In this document: one piece after another, positions 29,424 through 42,003 of the stretch | Numbering within the stretch: the first letter of the stretch is position 1 | Layout of the letters: every line of letters starts with the position of its first letter | Origin: Campylorhamphus procurvoides | Taxonomy: Eukaryota; Chordata; Aves; Passeriformes; Dendrocolaptidae | DNA length: 64,000 nucleotides | Direction: 5' to 3' | Assembly: GCA_013396655.1 (NCBI GenBank) | Contig: WBMV01008396.1 | Coordinates: forward strand, 558,001-622,000 | Notes under the pieces: model-generated | The model's database searches: none | Seen by the model: only the letters and a program-made list of their open reading frames with translations | Told to the model about the DNA's origin: nothing | Translations under genes and position numbers: made by a program

Positions 29424-29491
29424 AAGTTGTTAGCTAATACGATAATTAATCTCTAAAAAGTTGTTCACTAATTTGATAATTAAGTCTTAAT
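29424..29491 (+). repeat. 34-bp imperfect tandem duplication
   Basis: Two adjoining units begin AAGTTGTTAGCTAATACGAT and AAGTTGTTCACTAATTTGAT and both continue AATTAA. The copies differ at several positions, so the duplication is older than the perfect ones elsewhere. Confidence 0.75.
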
Positions 29492-29646
29492 TACTGAATT
29501 GGAAACCTCTTGAGAAAAAAAGGAAAAGCTGTTTTGGCAGAAAACAGGAGTTATGTGCCCTACCTTATCTGAACCCTTTATATAGAATAACAGTGATTTT
29601 ATATAAAGAAACTTTTTTATTGTCTCTTTTTTATATTTATATTTAT

Positions 29647-29670
29647 TTTGTCCATATATTTATGGACAAA
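29647..29670. repeat. 10-bp perfect hairpin
   Basis: The arms TTTGTCCATA and TATGGACAAA surround TATT. It is a short AT-rich inverted repeat and far too short for a microRNA precursor. Confidence 0.9.
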
Positions 29671-30819
29671 TGGATACCTTTTTTTAACCAGAATACTATA
29701 ATCCATAACCACAGTATTTGCTTTTCTTTTTTATTTACAAGGATATGCTTTAAAAAAAATAAAGAGAGAAAAAAAAGTCTAAAATACTTTAAACTACTTT
29801 GTACACAGTGAAAACTCATATTTGTAACAGAAGATTAGGCAGTAAAAATACCCCATGTTTTCCTTTTAATTTACAGTCTTCAAACAGATTTTTTTTTCAT
29901 TTTGTACCACCAGTTTCTCCCCATGATGAGGCCTTTTTATTTTTTTTCCCCAAACACCTCCACAGAAGATACAATATTTTTGAAAGAAAAAAGATGTTTC
30001 ATGAATCATAGGTATATAAAGTGTGTTCTCAAGCAATCTCTATTTTACAACTGGATTTGTCAGTGCTTAACAAAAATAGCATCTGCACTAAAGGTCATTC
30101 TGTTTTAGGGATATGAACATGTTATCTAATCACCTTTTTCCAAAGCTTACCTCTGCAACCTCTGATTTCAGGTATTCAAGCAAGGAAGCATACTTAGCAA
30201 GGAGATAGGACATTGGTAGGATTGACTATTTCCATTAGGAAAACAGTCTAAATATCAGCAACAAAATGGAGGGAAAGGATTTAAAACAGTAACCTGAAAG
30301 CCAAATTCTATGATGGCATATAAGGTGAAACTTTACTTTCATGACAGTATCTTCCACGTTGCACAGAGTTTTAATCCCCTCCACAGGGGAAGGGGGTGTA
30401 GGCAGGGACAGAATGACTCAAGCTGAAGATTTAGACAATTATGTGTAGAAGCTAATAGCTGTTCTATTAGGGCAAGTTCCCATTGTATTCATTTGTCCTG
30501 GGAAAACAGTTCACCTGAACACTGTCATCTAAGACTCAATACATATGTCCACATATGGACTACCTGACATTGCTGAAGCTACCCCTCCTGTCCCCTGGTA
30601 CAGAAAATGAATGTTTCTGTCCCAGGTCTCATGTCTTATCTGCACAGGTGGCTCTGATATGCGAATAGATCTCAAATTTAATCAGTCCTTTTGTAGCTTA
30701 TGAGATCAGCTTGCCCATTTTCTCTGATACCTTTCATTAACTAAAAGGGCAGTTTGGGTACTAGGCATGCATATGTATCTGAAGCTTGAACCAAATCCTG
30801 CTTGTTTCACGAATTACAT

Positions 30820-30925
30820 AAAAGATCTGGAAAAGGTGAACAGAATGGCAACAAAGAGTACAATGAATTTCACACAATGAGTGAATGGGACAAGATCGTT
30901 CAGCCTGGAAAAGAGAGAGTCTGGA
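30820..30925 (+). mobile_element. Possible old CR1 fragment, sense orientation
   Basis: GATCTGGAAAAGGTGAACAG and GTTCAGCCTGGAAAAGAGAG resemble a more internal part of the CR1 3' region (typically ...TTCAGCCTGGAGAAGAGAAG...). The neighbourhood is too diverged for me to place edges or exclude coincidence. Confidence 0.35.
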
Positions 30926-33456
30926 GTAAGACAGAATTCTGGGTATAGTTACACTGTTTCTTCACTTGCAAGAACTAGTGGGACTTACTTGATGCAAGTT
31001 AAAAATTATTCAGCGCTAGTTTTCACCTTTTTTTTTTCCAGAGATATTACTAGGGATAAATAAGACAGAGGCTTCAGTGTAGCAGACAGTGGATATAGGT
31101 TACCATCACCAAAGCTGGCTCAAAGTCTAGTAACATTACAAGGCAATATATGTCTTCTTTCTGTGGCTGAGGAATCTTTCTTCTTTCTGATGTTATAAAC
31201 TTGTAGTGTTCGCAGTGGACAACTTTATGTAATGCAGGTGGTTTTTATGCTGAGGGAGAATACCTTTGGTAGCTGAATTTTCTCCATTTCATGTTTATTG
31301 TGAAGAGATGTATTTCCTCTCCAAAAGTATAATTATAAAATATTTAATATTTCTCAAGCACAGCTGACATAAAGTCCTTATAATTTTGCCTTTAGTGCTA
31401 CACAATAGAATTGAAACATGTTATTAAAATTTATGAAACAAAAAGGGCAGAGACAATCATATTTAACATTTTAGTGGTATCAAAACACAGATACATTTGT
31501 ACACTTCTAGACCCCTAACACATTTCTCCTATATCAAAAACCAACATGATGGGCCCTATTTGCATTATTTATGTCTTTATATTACTATAAGATTTCCTGT
31601 GTTGAAGTACTGCCTACCTTTTTTAAGTATTGAAAAACTTGAAATAACTTTCATATTTGAACAAAGCAAAAGATTACTGATGTTTAGGAACACCTCATTA
31701 GTAATTTTTATTTACAATGGAACTTTTTGGTAGTATTTGAGGAAAAAAACCTTTTTGAGTACTAAAGTCTTCTGTGAGAGTTGGTCGCTGGACACAAGTA
31801 AATCCTCAGCAACAATTCTGAACCAGAGGGTTAACTCTACTGTGCTGGTTTCATTGATTTTTTTTTGTTTGCCTTTTATGTTTGGTTTGTTTTCTATTCT
31901 TGTGTTCATCAGCCAAGAAATTTAAGTTTATTTGCAGTCACCATTAAAACTTTATCCCTTGATGCTATCCACTGCCTTAGAGTGCTACCTGTAAAGGCTG
32001 GCAGATGTGGCAAAGGATTCATTGGAACTGCAAGCTGTTTTCTAACTGTGGCTTAAGACAGTATATCTTATAGCACCTTTATGGCACCTGAATCCCATTC
32101 ACTGAGTTGGATTCAATTTCACCTACAATTAGTTTTCTTTAAGGTCAATGTCCCTTATGAGTTTGTTATTGTAAGCAGGCTTTTTATTCTTCCTTATGAT
32201 GAGATTAACTCTATGTTGAAAGTACTATTCAAAAGAGGTCAGATTTTCCCACTGTCCTTGTTTTAACACACAAATCCAACATTCCTAAATACTCTTGCAC
32301 AATCCTCAATGAATTCCAGCAGGTGAGCCTCATTAACTGTTTCTCACTAGAGAAAAATTAAAATGTTATTTCAACAGCCCTTCTGAAAATAATACACAAA
32401 ATAGACACATATAGAGAGGTATTAGCCACTATCATGCACAGTGACCTGCATTCACTTAAAAAAATACATTTTGTCTGGATTTGTTACTTTTCTCACATTT
32501 CAGAAAACTAAGGCATTGATAGCTCAAATAGCTAGCAGAAAACAGGTTACACAGAAGTAGTCACCTTCTGATGCAGCTAAACAGAATTTACTCCTTGAAC
32601 TGGAAATTCATTTTCATTAAGCCAGTATGCCATTGATAAAAAATAAAATTAGACTTATTTGTATGAAAATAATTTTCTGGTCTTTTGGAGGTATGTTGAA
32701 AATATCTATAAAGATAAAGCTTGTCCACTGACAGTTATATAGATGATTCAGAATGTACATAAAAGTGCAAAATTTGTCCTACAGTTGATGGGTCAGGCTG
32801 TTGAAATTAGTCTAATAGTTTCCACTATAGTAAAAAAGAAAGGCACATCAGAGACTAATTCAAAATAGGTAGACTGGAAGGCTCTTGGCATCTGTCCTTT
32901 TTCTTCCTGCTCTTTATAGAGTTCATATAAGATGAATTAAAGACTATCCTTCAAGCTTCTTACGGGTTCTCCTCTGAGTGTATATGTATCTAACATGTGT
33001 GGGAGATAAATGCACAGAAGCCACTAACAATACAAGAACCTACAGCAAGAGCTCTCTGACATAGTACACTCATAATCCATAATTAATTTCGTATTTACAT
33101 AGCTATGTGTTTACTTCTTATTCTTCACCAGTTTCCCTTTCCTACCACGTTGTTTCCTTTTGTTACTTAGACATATTCATTCTCTTATTACAGAATACTG
33201 TTTTAGTTGGTACTGTGGTTTAGTCATCTACTGTTAACTGCATTTTGAAACAGACAGCCATCATAAAGTATCTTTTGTCTTTTAAAATGGTTTTCTTATA
33301 GTTGTTTCCCCCTAATAATAAAAAATTAAATATTCCATGCAGTGATTTTCCCATGAATAGTATGTTGCAATATATACTCACAATTATAAAGTAATATATT
33401 ATAAAGTAGCAGGAATTTCTTTAGAAATTACATAGGCAGCAGCATGTCACTCTACA

Positions 33457-33531
33457 GCAAAACAAAAACAAAACAAAACAGAAAACAAACAAAACCCCTA
33501 AAACAAAACAAAAAATAAACAAAAAAAACCC
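33457..33531 (+). repeat. AAAC/AAAAC low-complexity tract
   Basis: This is an A/C-rich run of mixed AAAC and AAAAC units with an embedded CCCCTA. It is the third such tract with the A-rich strand on top. Confidence 0.93.
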
Positions 33532-36500
33532 TGCAGGATCAAGTTGTCATATGTATAAAGATATCATGTAAATTAGATTTAAATAACATTGTCTGAAATT
33601 ATTAGCCTGTCATTGTTAGCGACCACTTTTGAGAAAAACAGGTTTTCTAGCCTTTCATATTGATTTATGTAAACCCCTAGCCTCAGTGTCTTTATAATTC
33701 AATTCAAATCTGTAATGAGTCAGACCTGTGGAAAGGCTTGTTCAGAATGAACAGTGACAACTTAGTTGAAATGCTGCTCATGCCATGGAAACAATGAAGT
33801 GTGACACTTTGTCTTTTACATCTGTCACAGGTTTACTGGGAAAGAAGAGTCATTTATTCTGTTTTCCAGAAAGGCAGCAATATGGATAGGATAATTAAAC
33901 ATTTACTTTAGGGGAGTGCAAATTATTTCTTTACCTTTTTCACAGGTGTGTTAAGCTGTTTTCTAAATTAATTTTGTACCTTGAATTTTCATTTATTTCT
34001 AGCTTTTTTTCTGCACTGAAGTCTATACACAGCCCCCTCTTAAAAGCTTCTATGTCATTTAAGTCATTCTTATAAGCATTTTTCCCTCAGTTTAAGTCTA
34101 TCTCCAAAACATATCTTTCATTTTGCCTGTCTTGAGGTATTCATACAAGAAATCAAAAGCATGTATAAAAACCAAGACAACTGCTTCAAAATGCTCAATG
34201 ACCAGTTTGGGGTTTTTTTGCCATATAAATTAACCTAGAGTAAATAACAGTGCATTATTATTTTTTTTAAAAATATGGCTTAATTTTAACTTGCAATTAA
34301 TATATACATTTTCCCAATCTGGTTTGCTAATAAAATAATATCCTTAGACAAAAATTTTATGCATCCAGTTTCTAGAAAGCTTTTAATCTTTGACTCACAT
34401 TTCAACAATCCCTAATAATGTATTTTTAATATGGTGTTGTTTTCTATGACATAATGTAGAGCTCTAAAAGTTCAGATTTCTCATTAATAAGGGATAATTG
34501 AAAGGATTAGCTTACATTATTTTGCATTCTGAATCTTTACACCTTCAATTAAAATATCATTTTTAAATCCTACAAGGACTTAAAGTCAAAAATCTGTTTT
34601 CTCTCAGCTCCCTGATATAACTTTTCATTAGACACAGGGCAGTATATATACATCTCTACTCAAATCTTTCAAACCAGCAAGCTAATGAAGTGCAAAAATT
34701 TAAGAATATGAGTGGAATGAGTATTGCTCATGCTAGAGAACAGACATGCAGGCAGTGTACTGCAAGAGTAATGCATAAATGTATAACCAAACCAGTGATC
34801 CAAAGCAAACAAGGAATATGGACGCATCAGCTGGTCATCAAAGCCTAAAATAAGAGCCATACTCAAATCCTCATTTCTTCAAGCTTTTCCTGAACTTTCA
34901 GAAGCAACATAACTTGATAGTTTCAAATTTATGTACCTTTAGAAGCAATAAAAAATTTAAATAATTGTATGCTAAACATATTTAAAGCCAGTTCTTCATT
35001 CTGAATGCTTCAGCTCAAAGGTCTCATGCTTCAGGCTAGCAATTGCATGTTCATTGTGCCTTGTCAATGGCTTTAGCAAATGACAGGCAACTGTAACCAG
35101 AAAGAACTCTAATCAGATGGACAATTACGAGTGTTATTCCTGACATATGCTATTGCAGGAAATAACTGTTGCTAGAATTAAAGAATCCCTCAAATAGTAT
35201 GTCGTAGTCTTGCTAAGTTATTTTTAATATTTGCATATTAAGAAATGGAGTGATTTGGACTTCAGGTTTTATTGTATACTTATTTTTGCAAAAGACCAAC
35301 TTGACATCATTAAGATTTGCAATTTTGAGCAAATTATGTTTTTTGGGTTTTTTTTTCCTAAATAGTTTGGTTGAAATTATGTTTCACACTTACATTTCCA
35401 CTTTTACTCAAGTTAATTTACATTTATATTTTTCTTATTTTAAACTACTGCCTAACAGAAAGTTAAAAATAGAAGTTTTAAATTGAAATTTCAAAACATA
35501 GCTATTCAATGTTCAAAATATTCTTGTCTTCTTAAATTTGGTATGTAGTAGTCTTAGATTAAACTGTTCTTTCCCCCCTTTCACAGATTAGAATATGCTG
35601 TACATTCCCTATAGCTTTGTGTTAAATAATTTAAACTATCATATTTTACATTACTATTGCTGAGAAATAAATTGTCCTAGAACATACAATAAATTGAAAG
35701 ATTAAAATGATTGATAGTCTGAATACTTATAAGTCAAATAATTTGAAGGTTAGATTACCTGGCAAAATCTATCTCTAAGTATCATTAGTAATAAACTTTC
35801 CTCCTTCATTTTCAGCTGAGGGGTTCCATGGTGTTCCTTTCACTGGTTTTCCTTTAGCAGTTTATTAACTGCTCTGTTTCTCATACATTGATATTCCCTT
35901 GCTTCAGTACATTGCCAATAATCATTAACATTTTTTTCAGTGTATCTGAAAATTAGTTTAAGAACTGTTTATTTGGTCCAAAAGCATGGATATTTTCTCA
36001 ATCCATGATTTTCTCGGATAGAGCCTAACTAATCAAAATTTTTTTCAACTTTTCTCACCTCACATTTTTAATGTTTGGAAAATCTGCAGTGCAGTATGTC
36101 AGAACTGAAACATCAAATCAAAGCCCACAGGGGTATATGACTATAGGAAGAATCTACCTGATTCTGTGAGCAAAACTAAATGCTTAAGAAGAGAGCAGAG
36201 GGTAGGGAAACCCAGGAAGTCTTGGAAAGCTTCAAAATAACAACCAACTGGGAAAGCCAAGGTGAACTGCAAAATTCATGATTCTCCGATCTTGGTGTGG
36301 TATTTTCAAAAATTCTCAGAGCCCATTCTTTTCACTCAAGTGCATGGAATATGTCTCTCAATTATGGATGAGGGAACTATTACAAAGTAAAAAAATTCTG
36401 GTAATACACAATAGAAAGGGGTAACAAAGCCAAATACTTGAGCTCAGAGTCACAAACAGAGGGATTTCCTTCAAAAACCTGCATTCAATTTCATATTTCT

Positions 36501-38544
36501 TTGTCTTGTTCAACTGTTGTACTTCTAGATTATAGATCCCTATTTCTCATGTCAATAAAGTGCTTGCAGACTTATTAAACATGAAATCTGAATGCATACT
36601 TCTAAAGGAGAGATAATACTTGCCAACTGAATCTCTGCAAGATGCTTGCCCCTGCTGGTACCTACCTAGTTTCCTCACTGCATTAAATCCTTGCACTGCT
36701 GTCCCAAAACTCCCATCTCAAAACCTCCACTCCATCTGCATCCCAATCTTCATCACTCTTTCAGTATTCAACAAGCATTTTCTAGGGCCAGAGGTGATAG
36801 TGGCAAGTTGTTCAATAGGCATGGAACCTCTTTCCTATATTTGCTTCATTATTCTAAGATCCTAAAACATGAATCAAGCACTGAAGAATGAGTTACTGCT
36901 GGGAAGAATAAGGTATATACCATGAGAGTAGACTATAGTCCAAAAGCAGATTTACCCTCTCTGTCCAAAGTGACTCGTATTTTCCAGAAAAGGAGACATT
37001 ACTTTGGGGGTTCTCAGGTTTTTTATTTGTTTTCTTAACAATGAGATCCATATTTTAAAACCGCTTTAAAAAAGATATTTTGTTATCTCTTAAAAGAAAA
37101 ATTTAGTTAAAAAAAAAGAAGAAATAAACAAATTTTGATATTCCGCTTTCTTAAGAAGCAGTTAAAAATCAACTTTGCTGTGGGTGCTTTAAATTAATCT
37201 ACAATAATAATCTATGATTACTGACTTTTGTCTGTGTATATCGTAGTTTAGCCCTCACTTCTTTGTAATGTACAAAAATTTTCTTCCACAAAACAGATGT
37301 TTCTATAGATGCAGACCTGTGGATCTGTAACTAGGCTCACAAAATACCTTCCAATCAATATTTGCACTGAAAAGAGACCATCAAAAAATCAATAAGGAAG
37401 TGATAACAGGTAGAAAAAGCACCATTTTCAAGTCTAAAGCTAGATTTAAGCCCAAACCCAGGTTTAGTGTGCCAAAGCAAAAAAATAAAATAGCCTGACT
37501 AACTCGGTTTGTATAGATTAAAAAAAATAAAACAAAAATTGCACTGATACTGGCACTTTAAAAAAAGAGTGATTGATAGTATGGTAGAAATTATTGTGGT
37601 AACAGAAATTTGAATGATATGCTACCAAATTAGGGGGTAGATAAATGTCAAAAGAGATTGCATGAGATGGTACATACTCTGAAAATTTTAGTATTTTTGT
37701 TATATACAGAACCACTGATATTTTGTACTCCAGTTGCTTTAGTGACTAAAATGTTAACAAATTAAATTGATTAAGAACTTGTATATTCCATGTTTCCAGC
37801 TTTCTCAATGATTCCGATGTTAGTCTCACTATGTTTTATTCCAGATTTCTTTTCAGTATCCACAAGACATGAATGTTCAAACAGATAGTAAGTTCCACTA
37901 AAGTGCCAAAGTATTTCTTCTATATATAGATGTAGCAATATTTGTTTTATGAATATTATTTGGATCAAGGGAAAATTTACTAAGGAAAAAAAAAGTGAAT
38001 TACTTCATAATACTAGCCCTTTCATCACAGGGTGCAGCACATCTTCCTCCTCTAGGAAGATAAATTGGTTAATGCCTTTCCACACAGTGACTATATGCCA
38101 AAAAAAATGTGTGTTCCCGCTTCATAACCCAACAAGAGACTCCCTCAATAGCTCATTCCTTTCCTTATATTCTGGACATTTTTTCAGGCAATGAGTATGT
38201 TAACAATTTCTTTCTTAAATTCCCTTGCGTAGCATTTAGGAACAAGAATGCAATTTGGTGAGAGAAATTTTTCAGTGCAAAGCAAGTTGTTTATGCAAGA
38301 CAATTGTGATGATCTCTTATTGCTTTGGCTCATTACCACTGTATTAGCAATGGACTCCTATTTGGGTTGATTATTGACATCAGTGATATACTAAAAATAG
38401 CATCCTAAGACAGATATCTGGCGAGGTTTTGTTTTTTTTAATAAATGGTAAATATATTTCTCTGAATGTATCACAACAGAGTGCTGAATACATAGTATTC
38501 TTTAATTCTTTAATAACAAGTTTCACATTCTAGACTCAGGCAGC

Positions 38545-38706
38545 ATAGAATCATGTTCAAAAAACAGTTTGGGTTAAAAGACATCTTCAATTAGATTAGG
38601 TTGCTCAGAGCCCCATCCAATCGTGAATGTCTCCAGAGACTGGACATTCATCCCATTCCGGTCAACCTGTTTCAGTGTTTCACCACCCTGAAGATTTATC
38701 AGCTGC
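38545..38706 (-). mobile_element. CR1 LINE 3'-end fragment
   Basis: AGCATAGAATCATGTTCAAA starts the copy. Then come AGATTAGGTTGCTCAGAGCC, CCATCCAATCGTGAATGTCT and CAGTGTTTCACCACCCTGAA, which are ordered landmarks of an antisense CR1 tail. The stretch is about 160 bp and diverged, with small internal deletions. Confidence 0.85.
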
Positions 38707-40383
38707 AGTGGTTAGAAACCAGATGTAAACACATCACTGTACAAATATTGCTGTTAGAGAGCCAGGATCAAAGAACAAGAGAACTAATTACTTAATATGT
38801 GGGGTTTTTTTCTCTTTTTATACACCTGAGAAAACCAGAGTGCTGTGAGTCAGCTCAATACAAACGGAAGTTAAAAAACTAAAATACACAGTCTCAATCT
38901 AATCATAAGTTCTACTACAGTTCAACTAGATTAAGAATAATGAAGAAGATACTCCTATTTGATTTGACCCTAAGTGAAAAAGTAAATGCAAAAGCTTTCT
39001 TCTCAATAAAGGAAATAATAATAACTTACTAATGCTGCTGAGAAGCATTGATTTTTTTGTTATTTTCTCTTTCTGATCAGAGCTATCAAATAGTCTAGGA
39101 AAGTTTCCTTTCCTAAGGGTTCTATTTTCTTTCTCAGCTAAATGGCACATCTTCCCTAGGAAGAGTAACCATCAGTGGAAGGCATAATTCCATAAACAAG
39201 GTCTTTCTCCTTAGTCAATATAGTGGTGGGCAGGAGCTGCTAAACAAGAAAATTTTTTTCTACCAAGATCCACAGCACTCATGACCTCCAACTTTCAGAT
39301 TATTTTCCTTTTTAGGATATTATATTTGCCAACCACTGTCCTCCCTCAGAGGGCTGAAAGCACTTCTGATGGTTCAGTTTCCTAGTACCTCCTGTCTACA
39401 CATGTGGAGCAGGACATCACACTACAACCTCCTGTAGGCCTTATTTCTGCAGAGTTAAAAAGTATTCCTGACTCAAAATGCTTCTTATAAATAAATATAA
39501 GAATAACTAAAGAACCATTCATATTTATTTATATATGGTTGTTATTCAAATCAGTAGTGCAGTTAAATAATATTCTGATCATTAAAGGCAAGGTCGTTGT
39601 TTTTTAAGCAAAATAATAGCACAGCAAGTCTCTTCTATAATGCTTTTATTACAGCCAGGATGATCATAAAATACAAAGGATCAGTGTCATTCAGTTTTTT
39701 GTTACAAGTTCTAGTAAAGAAAAGAAAATACATTTATATCTCTGAGGACACTGTAAATTCTTACAAACCTCTAACTGCTAAGGTACATAAACTGGCAGAC
39801 AAAAGTGACAAAAGTAACACTCATCTCGGGATTCAGATAACAATCACAAAAATCTATCCTGAGTCAGATTAAAATCCTGTCTAACCCAATATACTGCCCC
39901 CAGAAACAGCCAATCATGATCATCCTGAAAAAAAAGTAGGAATAATTTTATGATTCTTACAGTGTATACATATTAAGGCCTTGACACAAAGCAGAGGTCC
40001 AGTTTGCTCAAGAGATTTCTTTGGGCAAATCCATGGAATAAAGATCCATCAGATGTTCGAATACCCATGACCTCCTAGTACCTACAACGTTTTGAGACAA
40101 GAATTTCCACTGAACCTGCTGCCTGTTAGAGTCATCTGAAGTATCATGCTTCTTGTATTGGAATAAAAGGTGAACAGTCATTCTATACTCACCTTTATAT
40201 TCACCTTCTCCACAAAACTCATTATTTTCCAGTCCTATATTATAAACCCATTCAGCTGTCCCTTTTTTCTGAGTTGAGAAGTATCCTACTGAATTATTTC
40301 TTACATGGAAGCCACTGTGTATCTTTCATCATTCTTTTCTGAAGCTTTTCAGAACTAATATACTTCACCTAGGTATTAAAACA

Positions 40384-40414
40384 ATCAAAACTATATCAAA
40401 ACTATCAAAACTAT
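40384..40414 (+). repeat. Triple ATCAAAACTAT direct repeat
   Basis: The 11-mer starts at 40384, 40395 and 40404; the last two copies overlap by two bases. A small local duplication. Confidence 0.85.
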
Positions 40415-40746
40415 AAAGAATGTTCAACCAGTCTTTTTGAGAAAAGCATGCAAAAGGAAAAATTAGGGTCACTCTTTAGACTTGTACAAAGGCATAAATA
40501 CACAGGTACCCACAGCCTCTTGTCCATTTCTTATCCCGCCTGTACATGTTTCAAACACTGCCTGAAATGTGCATTTTCACTACTGTCAATGCTTTTGCCA
40601 TTTTAACCCCTTCTACCTTTCATTTCTCCTCTGTAATGAACAGAAATATTTTTCTGCCACTGCTCTTAAATCTACCCTTCCAAATCCTAGCAGTCTCACT
40701 GCATCAGAAGACCATATACCATATATGCCTTCATGACTATCATGAT

Positions 40747-40862
40747 ATAGAATCATTTAGCTTGAAAAAGACCTCCCTAGTTCATCGAGACCAGTTTTCA
40801 ACCCAGCACTGCTAAGTCTGCCAACAAGCCATGCCCCTCTAAGTGCCATGTCTATGTGGCTT
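40747..40862 (-). mobile_element. CR1 LINE, first half of a copy split by an insertion
   Basis: ATAGAATCATTTAGCTTGAA leads into CAACCCAGCACTGCTAAGTC and CCATGCCCCTCTAAGTGCCA, the 3' terminal landmarks of an antisense CR1. The match stops near TATGTGGCTT. The very next CR1 landmarks (CCTCCAGGAATGGTGACTC) appear about 800 bp to the right, at 41670, so this is one end of an interrupted element. Confidence 0.85.
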
Positions 40863-41662
40863 CACACCAGATCACTTATTTTTGGGTCAGAACCACCTTG
40901 TGAGGATACATCTGTGTATGTGTGTGTGTGTCAGGAGAGCAGACCAGGCCTCCACCACAGCACCCACATGCTCAGCCAAGGAGGCCACTGGACTCATCCC
41001 CACATGGCGTGAAGGCTGCATGGGACACCTGTCAGTAAGGTCTGCCTGGTAACGCACCCACACCACACCTCCAGAGCTCCTGACTAACTGTGACACCCCT
41101 CACTTTGGCTGAGGGGACAGGGAGTGGCCAGAGAACCAAAGGTCCCACCTGGGGGGAGTGGCCACAATAGCCAGAGTCCATAAACAGGCACAAGGTCTCC
41201 ATTGGACCTGGTCTGCTCTCCTGAAGCCAACAACATGTGACCTTTTGAGTGGTAACTATGTTTTCTCTCCTTTCTTTATTATTTCTTCTCTTAGTCTCAC
41301 TTCCTTATTCTTTTCTTCCTCTTATGGGTAACCTAAACACTTGTTTTCCATAAGGTGTGGGTACATCATGTAAGTGGCATGGAGTTTGTGTTTGCTGAGT
41401 GTAACAAAAGTTCCTTACTACAGCAAAGCTTGCAAGTCTCAGTAACCAGTTGTAATGTTTTTGTAAAGTTCCATGTTATTTTTGGAAATCCCTTTTGCCA
41501 AAATACCTGTTTCCTCACCAAAATAAAAGTAATCTCTTAGAGAAAAATGTGTAGTTTTTCTCTGTATGTGAACTCAAGCTAACAAGGAACCAATGTCTTT
41601 ACAAGGGTTCGTGTGAGCAAAATCTCTTGAGGCCTATAATTATAAAGCACACCAGGTAAAGC
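40863..41662. mobile_element. Unidentified ~0.8-kb insertion inside a CR1 copy
   Basis: This block separates two halves of one CR1 element and must therefore have arrived later (inference from the broken alignment). It contains a short TG repeat (40917-40931), an 18-bp perfect inverted repeat (40931-40948 and 41207-41224), a GC-richer part up to about 41230, and an AATAAA signal at 41523-41528. The 8-mer CACACCAG occurs at 40863-40870 and again at 41648-41655, close to both ends. Diverged TGGCTT-like sequence flanks the block and could be an old target-site duplication. A solo LTR in + orientation would fit the size and the AATAAA, but I cannot define TG...CA ends. I do not recognise a family. 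Confidence 0.55.
40913..40931 (+). repeat. Short (TG)n run
   Basis: TGTGTATGTGTGTGTGTGT, interrupted once by TA, lies inside the insertion that splits the CR1 copy and directly abuts the left arm of the 18-bp inverted repeat. Confidence 0.85.
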
Positions 41663-42003
41663 TTGGGCCTTTACCTCCAGGAATGGTGACTCAGCAACTT
41701 CCCGGGGCAGTTGGCTCGAATGATTGACAACCTATTCACTGAATTATTTCTTAATATCCAATCTAAATCTTCCCTGCCACAACTTGAAGCCATTTCTTCT
41801 TGTTCTGTCAGTTGTTACTTGGGAGAAGACACTGATATCCCCACCCCTCCACAACCTCCTTTCAGGTCTCCTTGAGCCTCTTTTACTCCAGGCAAAACAA
41901 CACCAGCTCCCTCAGCCACTGCTCACAAGATTTGTGCTCCAGAGTCATCACCAACTTTATTGCCCTTCTTTGAACACACCTTGGCATCTCAATGTCATGT
42001 GTT
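41663..42003 (-). mobile_element. CR1 LINE, second half of a copy split by an insertion
   Basis: The CR1 alignment resumes at TTTACCTCCAGGAATGGTGA. It continues through TTCTTAATATCCAATCTAAA, CAACTTGAAGCCATTTCTTC, TTGTTACTTGGGAGAAGA, CAACCTCCTTTCAGGTCTC and CTCCCTCAGCCACTGCTCAC. Order and orientation continue from the piece ending near 40862 with almost no CR1 sequence missing. Hence the material between is a later insertion. Confidence 0.88.
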
